Shown here: in pieces, positions 57,391 through 64,000 of the stretch | Numbering within the stretch: position 1 is the stretch's first letter | Layout: every line of letters begins with the position of its first letter | DNA from: an uncultured Collinsella sp. | GTDB lineage: Bacteria > Actinomycetota > Coriobacteriia > Coriobacteriales > Coriobacteriaceae | Assembly: GCA_937995345.1 (NCBI GenBank) | Contig: CALKKS010000015.1 | Location: 76,167-140,166 of the forward strand | Length of the DNA: 64,000 bases | Direction: 5' to 3' | Program-made: the position numbers and the translations under genes | The notes under the pieces: generated by a model | Told to the model about the DNA's origin: nothing | Databases searched by the model: none | The model's input: only the letters and a program-made list of their open reading frames with translations

Positions 57391-59529
57391 CTATTTGTCG
57401 GCGTCGGTGTTGCCGTCAGCGTTGACAGCATTGCCATCACCGGCATCATCGGATGCGGCTTCGGCATCCTCCTGCATGGCCGCCTGCGCAAAGGCCGCAG
57501 CATCAGCCGCAAGCTCCTCCTCGCTCATGCGAGGCGAGCGCTTCTTGGTCGGCATGCCGGCCGCCTTGGCGTTGCGCTCCTCCTTGGCCGCCAGGATATC
57601 GCCCTCGCGCTCAAGGTAGGCATCCCACTCGTTGTCGAGCAGGGCGTTCACGGCGTCACCTTCGACGGTCTCGCGCTCAAGCAGCACCTTGGCCATCAGG
57701 TCGAGCTGATCGCGACGGGCATCCAGGATCTCGACCGCACGACGATGGGCCTCACGCATAATGCGCTGAACCTCGATATCGATGCGGCGCGCCGTCTCCT
57801 CGGAGTAATCCTGGTGATCGGCGTAATCGCGACCAAGGAATACCTGATGCTGCGCCTCACCAAACACTTGCGTACCCAGTTCCTCGCTCATGCCCAGGCG
57901 CGTGACCATCTCGCGCGCCATCTTGGTCGCGCGCTCCAGATCGTTGCTCGCGCCCGACGTGATGTCGTCGCACATGAGTTCCTCGGCAACGCGACCGCCC
58001 AAAAACACGGCAAGCTCGTCGAGCATCTCGTTCTTGGTCTTGAGGAAGTGGTCCTCCTGCGGAAGCTGCAGCGTGTAGCCCAGGGCCTGACCGCGGCTGA
58101 CGATCGAGATCTTATGAACCGGATCGGAATGCTCCAGGATGTGGCCCACCAGGGCGTGACCGCTCTCGTGGTAGGCAATCGTGGTGCGCTCGGCTTCGGT
58201 CATCACACGACCCTTGCGCTGCGGACCGGCAATCACGCGCTCCATCGACTCCTCGACCTCGTCCATCGAGATCACGGAACGATGGCGGCGGGCAGCCAGC
58301 AGCGCAGACTCGTTGAGCAGATTTGCCAGATCGGCGCCGGTGAAGCCAACGGTCATCTGGGCGAGCTTCTCAAACTTCACGTCCTCGTCCATCGGCTTGT
58401 TCTCAGCATGCACGCGCAAGATCTGCTCGCGGCCCTTCACGTCCGGACGGTCGACCGTAACCTGACGGTCAAAACGGCCGGGGCGCAGCAATGCCGGGTC
58501 CAGAATATCGGGGCGGTTGGTCGCGGCGATCAGGATGACCGACTCGCTTTCCTCAAAACCGTCCATCTCGACCAGCAGCTGGTTGAGCGTTTGCTCGCGC
58601 TCGTCGTGACCGCCGCCCAAGCCAGCTCCGCGCTGACGTCCCACGGCATCGATCTCGTCAATAAAGATGATTGACGGAGCCTGAGACTTGGCCTCCTTAA
58701 AAAGGTCGCGCACGCGGCTGGCGCCGACACCCACGAACATCTCGACAAAGTCGGAACCCGAGATGCTAAAGAACGGCACGCCCGCCTCGCCGGCAACGGC
58801 CTTGGCCAGCAGGGTTTTACCGGTACCCGGAGGGCCAACCAGCAACACGCCGCGCGGAATCTTGGCGCCCAGCTTGCGATAGCGGTCCGGATCGCTCAAA
58901 AAGTCGCGAATCTCCTCGAGCTCCTCGACTGCCTCATCCACACCGGCAACATCCTCAAACTTGACCTTGGGGCGCGTTGCCTCGTTGGTCTTGGCGTTGG
59001 TCTTGCCAAACTGCATGTTCCTGTTGTTGGCGCCCATCATCTGGCGCATAAAGTAGAACATGATGGCGATCAGGGCGATCGTCGGAAGCACGCTCATCGC
59101 CAAGTCGCCCCAAAAATCGGGGTCATTGGTGTTGACGATGTACTTGGTATCGGGGTGCTCCGCCATAAGCTCGGCAAGCGAATCGGAGCCGACATAGGTC
59201 GAGGAGAAGCTCTTGAGCTCGCTCGTGTCACCCTTGTCCTTTTTCGTCTTCCAGTAATGACCCGCCACGCTTCCGTCTTGAACCGTATAGGTCAAATCTT
59301 CGACGCGATCCTGCTTAATGGCGTTGACCATCTCGCTCGTCGCGAGCTTTACGGTATTGCTGGAATTGGCAAAGCCGGAGCCCATGTTAAAGAAGGCGTA
59401 GCCCAGAAGCGCGCAAGCCAAAATAAAATACAGCCAGCCCGTACGCGTGGGCTTCTTGCCTCCGGGCATCCCCGGGATCTTAGGCTCCCGGGGAGTCTGG
59501 GAATTGTTATCGTTACGGTCGTCGGGCAT
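57391..59529 (-). CDS. ftsH: ATP-dependent zinc metalloprotease FtsH
   Basis: 712-residue membrane protease for quality control of membrane and short-lived cytosolic proteins. Transmembrane helices at about 31-48 and 144-162; AAA domain with GPPGTGKT at 232-239 and Walker B IIFIDEIDA; Zn motif HESGH at 454-458. Active-site features are intact; the C-terminus has an acidic Ala/Asp-rich tail. It starts 2 nt after the hpt stop with GGAGG inside hpt. The tilS-hpt-ftsH order is common in Gram-positive genomes. Confidence 0.97.
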   Translation of the reverse strand: MPDDRNDNNSQTPREPKIPGMPGGKKPTRTGWLYFILACALLGYAFFNMGSGFANSSNTVKLATSEMVNAIKQDRVEDLTYTVQDGSVAGHYWKTKKDKGDTSELKSFSSTYVGSDSLAELMAEHPDTKYIVNTNDPDFWGDLAMSVLPTIALIAIMFYFMRQMMGANNRNMQFGKTNAKTNEATRPKVKFEDVAGVDEAVEELEEIRDFLSDPDRYRKLGAKIPRGVLLVGPPGTGKTLLAKAVAGEAGVPFFSISGSDFVEMFVGVGASRVRDLFKEAKSQAPSIIFIDEIDAVGRQRGAGLGGGHDEREQTLNQLLVEMDGFEESESVILIAATNRPDILDPALLRPGRFDRQVTVDRPDVKGREQILRVHAENKPMDEDVKFEKLAQMTVGFTGADLANLLNESALLAARRHRSVISMDEVEESMERVIAGPQRKGRVMTEAERTTIAYHESGHALVGHILEHSDPVHKISIVSRGQALGYTLQLPQEDHFLKTKNEMLDELAVFLGGRVAEELMCDDITSGASNDLERATKMAREMVTRLGMSEELGTQVFGEAQHQVFLGRDYADHQDYSEETARRIDIEVQRIMREAHRRAVEILDARRDQLDLMAKVLLERETVEGDAVNALLDNEWDAYLEREGDILAAKEERNAKAAGMPTKKRSPRMSEEELAADAAAFAQAAMQEDAEAASDDAGDGNAVNADGNTDADK

Positions 59530-59530
59530 C

Positions 59531-60079
59531 TTACGAATAAACCTCCGGTTTCAAAATGCCCAGATACGGAAGGTTACGATAGCGCTCGGCATAGTCGAGG
59601 CCGTAGCCCACCACAAAGGCATCGGGGCAATGGGTTCCAACATACTTGGGCGTGACGGCCGAGGTACGGTCCTCAACGTCCTTCCACAGGAAGGCGGCAA
59701 CCTCCAGCGAAGCGGGCTTGCGGCTCTCGAGGTTCTTCATCAGATACTTGAGCGTCAGGCCCGAGTCCAGAATGTCCTCGACGATCAGCACGTCGCGACC
59801 GCGGATGTCGATATCCAGGTCCTTAATGATACGCACGATGCCCGAGGACTTCACACCGTCGCCATAGCTCGAAACAGCCATGAAATCGATGTTGGTCGGC
59901 AGCTCGATCTTGCGCATCAGGTCGCCCATAAAGACCACGGCGCCGCGCAGGACCGCAATCAGCACCAGATCCTTACCCGCGTAGTCGCGAGTAATCTGCT
60001 CGCCTAGGCGAGAGACGATACCGTCGATATCCTCCTGCGTAAACAGAACCTTCTCGATATCCGGATGTTGAGAAGCCAT
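59531..60079 (-). CDS. hpt: Hypoxanthine phosphoribosyltransferase
   Basis: 182-residue purine-salvage enzyme that turns hypoxanthine/guanine and PRPP into IMP/GMP. LIVEDILDSGLTLKYL is the PRPP loop, and the LRGAVVFMGDL catalytic loop is intact. AAAGGG precedes ATG. Between tilS (148 nt) and ftsH (coupled). Confidence 0.96.
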   Translation of the reverse strand: MASQHPDIEKVLFTQEDIDGIVSRLGEQITRDYAGKDLVLIAVLRGAVVFMGDLMRKIELPTNIDFMAVSSYGDGVKSSGIVRIIKDLDIDIRGRDVLIVEDILDSGLTLKYLMKNLESRKPASLEVAAFLWKDVEDRTSAVTPKYVGTHCPDAFVVGYGLDYAERYRNLPYLGILKPEVYS

Positions 60080-60226
60080 GACAACCCTTTCTTGTGCTTA
60101 TCGCCCACGCACCGCCGCATGGACGCGAACTACACATTCTAGCAGCGCACGGGGTATATTTACCAGCACGTGCGCCATCAGCGCGGGAATACCGTCAACG
60201 TCGCACAGAATAGCTGGCGCGAAGCG

Positions 60227-61768
60227 CTATTCCGCATCGACCACACGAAGCAGATATGCCACGCGCGTTGCGGCCGTGCATTTAAAACGCTCGTCCGCGC
60301 GAACGCCCGCGACCCATACTACGGCACCTCCCGGAGCCGTTCTTACCACGGGTACGCCAGAGCGGTCTGAAACAGGAATGCGCGCCTCGTTTAACAGGTC
60401 TGACACTTTCTTGCTTCGGCCGTTCATCCCCAACGGGCACATCACGTCTCCCGGCACAGGGCTATCCACCCACAGGCGCGCCGATCGTGCCTCGGTGGGA
60501 ATCTCCCCGCGCGAGCCGGCTAACATCCGCTCGCTATCGCGGTCGGCAAACCCCAGGGCCGCCGCATCCACCAAGGCCGCAACCTTTCCGGCAGCAGCAA
60601 GCTCGCGGGCACGGTGCACGATATCGCACCCCGGCTCCACAGCCATCGGCTCCGCTGTCAGCATATGCCCCGCCCCCAGCGGCAGACGACCGGGAACGGA
60701 GATCCAATCGGCCACTAAACCCTCGCGCGCCGCCGGGGCCTTGAACGCCAGCGTGCCAAACTCCACACGGGCATCAATTCCCGCAGGAAGCGTAACCGAG
60801 CCCGAGCCCGCAGCGACACAGGCGAGCACGCGCTCCACATGCCGCATCTCGGGACGAGCGTCGGGGTCGATACGCTTAATTGCCAGTCGCACCATGCGCC
60901 GAGCAATCACTACCTCGGCCGCGGCCAGTCGGCGAGCGTCGAGGATCAGCGCACCCGCCGCCTCCTTACGCAGGCAGCTTCGAAACGCCTGTGCGGAAAG
61001 CTGGGAAAGAAAGGCATCCTCATCGCCTAAGATCTCGCAGGCGGCGCCAATCGTCTTGCAGACGCTCGCGTTGCGCTGCGCTACCACCGGCATTACTCGA
61101 TGGCGCACGTAGTTACGCAAGTACGACACGTCCTCGTTGCTCTCGTCCTCTCGCCACGGCTGACCATGTACCTGCAAATAGCCAACGAGCTCATCATGAG
61201 TCAGGTCGAGCAAGGGACGCACCACGATATTCCTCCGGCGAGGAATGCTCGATAGGCCAGCGGGCCCCGAACCCTTAATCGCGTTCATCAAAAACGTTTC
61301 CGCGCGATCCGAAGACGTGTGCGCAGTGCAGATACGAGCCGCCGTCCGCGGTGCCCCCGTCTGGGCGCAGAGCTCGCGAACATACCTTCGCGCCGCGGCA
61401 TAGCGCACCTCGCGGGCAGCCGCCTCGATATTGCCCGATTCATCATCAAAATAGGCATGCTCAACACACAGCGGCAAGCCATATTGTGCGCATAGGCCGC
61501 GCACAAAGGCCTCGTCGCCATCGGATGCCTCGCCGCGCAGATGATGGTTCACATGCAGCACGTGCAGTCGCTCGCGCGCGATGGGGGCCACACCACGCCC
61601 ATCCAGAATATCCAACTTTGATGTGCATGCCATAAGGAGCAAAGCCGTCGAGTCCGCACCACCTGATACCATGAGCACCACGGGAGCAGCCGTCTGCCGC
61701 GTTGCTAGGGCCCTATCATCAGCCCACGATGCAGCATGGTGTCCATAATGCTGAGATACCGTTGGCAT
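60227..61768 (-). CDS. tilS: tRNA(Ile)-lysidine synthetase
   Basis: 513-residue N-type ATP pyrophosphatase that changes cytidine-34 of tRNA-Ile(CAU) into lysidine. SGGADST at 35-41 is the PP-loop; HVNHHLRGEASDGDE and AHTSSDRAETFLMNAIKGSGPAGL follow, and the C-terminal TilS substrate-binding domains are present. GGAGGAAGC precedes ATG 61768. First gene of the tilS-hpt-ftsH unit. Confidence 0.95.
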   Translation of the reverse strand: MPTVSQHYGHHAASWADDRALATRQTAAPVVLMVSGGADSTALLLMACTSKLDILDGRGVAPIARERLHVLHVNHHLRGEASDGDEAFVRGLCAQYGLPLCVEHAYFDDESGNIEAAAREVRYAAARRYVRELCAQTGAPRTAARICTAHTSSDRAETFLMNAIKGSGPAGLSSIPRRRNIVVRPLLDLTHDELVGYLQVHGQPWREDESNEDVSYLRNYVRHRVMPVVAQRNASVCKTIGAACEILGDEDAFLSQLSAQAFRSCLRKEAAGALILDARRLAAAEVVIARRMVRLAIKRIDPDARPEMRHVERVLACVAAGSGSVTLPAGIDARVEFGTLAFKAPAAREGLVADWISVPGRLPLGAGHMLTAEPMAVEPGCDIVHRARELAAAGKVAALVDAAALGFADRDSERMLAGSRGEIPTEARSARLWVDSPVPGDVMCPLGMNGRSKKVSDLLNEARIPVSDRSGVPVVRTAPGGAVVWVAGVRADERFKCTAATRVAYLLRVVDAE

Positions 61769-61816
61769 TTGCTTCCTCCTCTATTCGTTCGCACCCATTG
61801 TATCCTTTGGAATCTT

Positions 61817-62626
61817 ATGTCTCGTCTGCACCTTCATATCCTTGGCAGCGGCTCAAAAGGCAACTGCGCGCTCATCGAAGGCCCCCGGGGGCTCATCATG
61901 ATTGACGACGGTCTTTCTCGCCGCGAGACATTAAAGCGCATGGCAGAACTGGGGCTCTCGGCAGTCAACGTCTCGGCTCTTCTCATCACTCATGAGCACA
62001 GCGACCACATCAAAGGTCTCGATGTCTGGTGCAAGCACTGGCACGGCCCCCTCTATGCCAGCAGGGGCACACTTTCGAGCAAAGAAAATCTTTCGTATCT
62101 GTCTGTCGAGGAGTTCGATCCCGGTGACACCCTATCCATTGCCGGCATCCACGTGCAAACCTACTCAACATCACACGATGTCATCAATCCAGTCGGCTAT
62201 CGATTCGACACCCTCGATGATTCTATCGGCTTTGCCACCGACACCGGAGAGCTATCGAGCCAAGCCATGAACACCCTCAAAGATTGTCGAGTCCTCGCGC
62301 TCGAAAGCAACCACGATGTGACCATGCTGCGCGAGGGAGAATATCCCCGCTTTCTTCAGGAGCGCATCCTGTCTGCAAGGGGGCACCTCTCCAACGACCA
62401 AGCCGCCGAAGCCGCGCGCGAACTCGTTACCGATCGCACCGAACAGCTCATTGCCATGCATATCAGCCAAGATAATAATCGCCCGAGCCTTACCGTCAAA
62501 AGCTATGCCAAAGCTCTAGCCGCAACCTTGGATGACGAGGTCGGCAGCTCCGCCACCCTTTTCCAAGGATCGCGAAAACTCTCGATACGCCCCGCAAGCC
62601 AGCATCGGCCAGCAACCATTCATTAG
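61817..62626 (+). CDS. YycJ/WalJ-type MBL-fold hydrolase
   Basis: 269-residue metallo-beta-lactamase-fold protein. LHILGSGSKGNCALIE is the YycJ N-terminus and THEHSDHIKG (His59, His61, Asp63, His64) is the metal site. YycJ is a 5' exonuclease-like protein found near the WalRK two-component system; that system is not here. Divergent from tilS by 48 nt. Confidence 0.88.
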   Translation: MSRLHLHILGSGSKGNCALIEGPRGLIMIDDGLSRRETLKRMAELGLSAVNVSALLITHEHSDHIKGLDVWCKHWHGPLYASRGTLSSKENLSYLSVEEFDPGDTLSIAGIHVQTYSTSHDVINPVGYRFDTLDDSIGFATDTGELSSQAMNTLKDCRVLALESNHDVTMLREGEYPRFLQERILSARGHLSNDQAAEAARELVTDRTEQLIAMHISQDNNRPSLTVKSYAKALAATLDDEVGSSATLFQGSRKLSIRPASQHRPATIH

Positions 62627-62640
62627 ATTATCCTAGACAG

Positions 62641-62675
62641 CAAAAGGGGCCGGGAATCGCTTCCCAGCCCCTTTT
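62641..62675. terminator. Bidirectional terminator between MBL and Hsp20 genes
   Basis: AAAAGGGGC...GGGA paired with TCCC...GCCCCTTTTG between two convergent genes; T-runs on both strands. Confidence 0.88.
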
Positions 62676-62708
62676 GTTATCTCTTAATAGCACAGAACGC
62701 CAACGAAG

Positions 62709-63140
62709 TTAGTCAATGGAGATCTTCGTAACGTTCTTCTTCTCGACGATCTTGGGAACCGTAACGGTCAGGATGCCGTCAGCGTACTTAGCCGAGAGGC
62801 CCTCGCTCGAAGCGTCCTTTAGATACACGCCACGAGTTGCGCTGTACGAGCTGAACTCCTTCTGCAGGAAGTTCTTGCCCTCGTTCTCCTCGTCTTCCTC
62901 GACATTCACACTAATGGACAGACGGCCCTCGTTAAGCTCGACATCGATATCGTCCTTGGCGACGCCGGTCAGATAAGCCTTGACCTCATAGCCATCGCCC
63001 TTATCCTCAACATCAACGGGGAACGCCTTAGAGGCAATAGAGCTGTTCGCCAGATCACTCATATCATCAAACAGATCAAACAACGAGCTTGCAGAGGGAC
63101 GAACGCCAAAAACCGAACGATAAGGAACCATGCTTGCCAT
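62709..63140 (-). CDS. Small heat shock protein (Hsp20/alpha-crystallin)
   Basis: 143-residue holdase chaperone. FPVDVEDKGDGYEVKAYLTGVAKDDIDVEL and YADGILTVTVPKI mark the alpha-crystallin domain; it ends with KISID. ATG 63140 is behind AAAGGAG. The upstream 277 nt hold direct repeats (63202, 63225) but no CIRCE, and no clear HspR box (CTTGAGT). It is a single gene. Confidence 0.93.
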   Translation of the reverse strand: MASMVPYRSVFGVRPSASSLFDLFDDMSDLANSSIASKAFPVDVEDKGDGYEVKAYLTGVAKDDIDVELNEGRLSISVNVEEDEENEGKNFLQKEFSSYSATRGVYLKDASSEGLSAKYADGILTVTVPKIVEKKNVTKISID

Positions 63141-63201
63141 GTTTACCACTCCTTTATAGGACTGCCGAGTCATCTTCTAGGTGACTGGGACTTCTTTTGA
63201 C

Positions 63202-63235
63202 GCTCATATATATGCCCACCCGGTGCTCATATATA
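63202..63235. promoter_or_regulatory. Direct repeats upstream of the Hsp20 gene
   Basis: GCTCATATATA occurs at 63202-63212 and 63225-63235 (23-nt spacing, about two helical turns). Position (62-95 nt before the start codon) suggests a regulatory role; factor unknown. Confidence 0.45.
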
Positions 63236-63417
63236 CACCGACTATAAAGTTTTTTGAGTCCAGTACTATAAGCATATCTAAGTGTATTCGACTAAGGTTT
63301 TAGGAAGGTTAAGGTTCTTTGAACCAGAGCTTAAATTACGACTATGTCCACAGCTACAAATAACAAGGGGCTTACAATGAGCGCATACGCGTTGTTGGTA
63401 ACGATCTAAAGGGCATC

Positions 63418-63885
63418 ATGGACGACCAAAACCAGAACAATATGTTTATGCCGACGCAGGGGGAAGATACTTCCAAGCAGCCGCCACGGTTCCATCGCCC
63501 TCACATCTCGCAAGAGCCCATTAATGATCCAGAGCCCGAGTATGTGACAAGAAATCGATATCGAACGCTCGAGGATGCCCAAACGGGGCGTAAGCATATG
63601 GGCGTCGCATCGGGCGATCCCGTATATCTGAAAGATACGCCATTATCAAAAAACAGCGCAATCAATGACGATCCGACGAAAAAGCCCGTAACTCGGCATC
63701 AAAGAGGTCCTCGACCTAAGCAAACCTTAACGCATTCGGCTCGTTATCTCGAGACGCCAAAACAAGGGAAAACGATCTTCGTTTCATCAAGTAAACGACG
63801 TAGGCAGCATCGACTCCAATTCTTGCTTTTGATCATTGTGGTCGTAACAGTTGCCCTTGTGATTAAATTTATTGTCTTTAAATAA
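63418..63885 (+). CDS. Tail-anchored membrane protein of unknown function
   Basis: 155-residue protein: a polar, Pro/Gln/Arg-rich cytosolic N-terminus of about 125 residues, then a basic stretch (SSSKRRRQHR) and one C-terminal transmembrane helix (about 132-152). No domain recognised. AAGGGC precedes ATG. The Lys/Arg cluster before the helix fits a protein with its N-terminus in the cytoplasm. A terminator follows at 63953-63986. Confidence 0.68.
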   Translation: MDDQNQNNMFMPTQGEDTSKQPPRFHRPHISQEPINDPEPEYVTRNRYRTLEDAQTGRKHMGVASGDPVYLKDTPLSKNSAINDDPTKKPVTRHQRGPRPKQTLTHSARYLETPKQGKTIFVSSSKRRRQHRLQFLLLIIVVVTVALVIKFIVFK

Positions 63886-63952
63886 AAGCTCATTACCCAT
63901 AAGCCCAACCGGGTTACAGGTGAAATGCACCTACATTGTGATGTATTAACGC

Positions 63953-63986
63953 AAAAAAGGGGGAGGCCGCGAGGCCTCCCCCTTCT
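63953..63986 (+). terminator. Terminator of tail-anchored protein gene
   Basis: AAGGGGGAGGCC-GCGA-GGCCTCCCCCTT hairpin with TTCTTC tail. Confidence 0.88.
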
Positions 63987-64000
63987 TCAAGTCTTGCGAC

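Overview
The window is 64 kb of G+C-rich (roughly 60 percent), densely packed bacterial chromosome. The gene set suggests a gut Coriobacteriia member of the Collinsella type: paired heterodimeric ABC exporters, an LCP/sortase B cell-wall block, a short bacterial SRP RNA, a split transketolase in a PTS operon, LarE, and an HspR-less Hsp20. This is inference from gene content and composition; no marker gene in the window fixes the genus. No plasmid, phage, insertion sequence or CRISPR array was seen.

Layout. 1-11.4 kb: a truncated Kup potassium importer, a nitroreductase, an LTA-synthase-like enzyme, a TetR-controlled membrane protein with twin operators, a flavodoxin and a heterodimeric ABC exporter. 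11.4-12.2 kb: the SRP RNA and a block of palindromic repeats. 12.2-18.8 kb: a TadA-glycerate kinase fusion, tRNA-Ser(UGA), TetR, LemA, IlvE, DedA and a CysE-type serine acetyltransferase. 18.8-24.4 kb: a second heterodimeric ABC exporter with a MarR regulator, a small protein and a nitroreductase. 24.5-31.6 kb: LCP ligase, sortase B and its SPATG substrate, a Fis-type regulator with a broken Walker A, a YeiH-type exporter and GntR. 31.8-38.7 kb: GlmS, LacI, a DUF4143-type ATPase, a HAD phosphatase and LarE. 39.7-47.1 kb: a six-gene sugar PTS operon with a divergent LacI. 47.2-64 kb: a secreted nuclease, an EF-G-like GTPase, an amino-acid ABC importer, an RlmD-type methyltransferase, a PHP phosphatase, an aminotransferase, the tilS-hpt-ftsH block, a YycJ-type hydrolase, Hsp20 and a tail-anchored protein.

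How the genes work together. The clearest functional unit is the sugar operon at 39.7-45.7 kb: a fructose-type EIIBC and a distal EIIA import and phosphorylate a sugar, and an orphan GatZ/KbaZ protein, a transaldolase and a two-subunit transketolase pass it into the pentose phosphate pathway. A second unit is the sortase cluster (24.5-27.3 kb), where a C. difficile-like sortase B motif (SPATG) sits on the neighbouring secreted protein. Several regulators have visible palindromic operators next to their own and a neighbouring promoter.

The most unusual feature is the intergenic DNA. It carries several families of nested palindromes. In one family (copies at 5375-5484 and 53271-53409, with possible relatives at 15677-15801 and 11589-11683) three helices change completely between copies yet stay perfectly paired, while the single-stranded segments are nearly invariant. 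That is the signature of an undescribed structured RNA or structure-templated mobile element. A second, about 350-nt, composite of palindromes occurs twice in opposite orientation (11857-12236 and 39078-39407). I did not recognise either from memory, and no Rfam search could be run.
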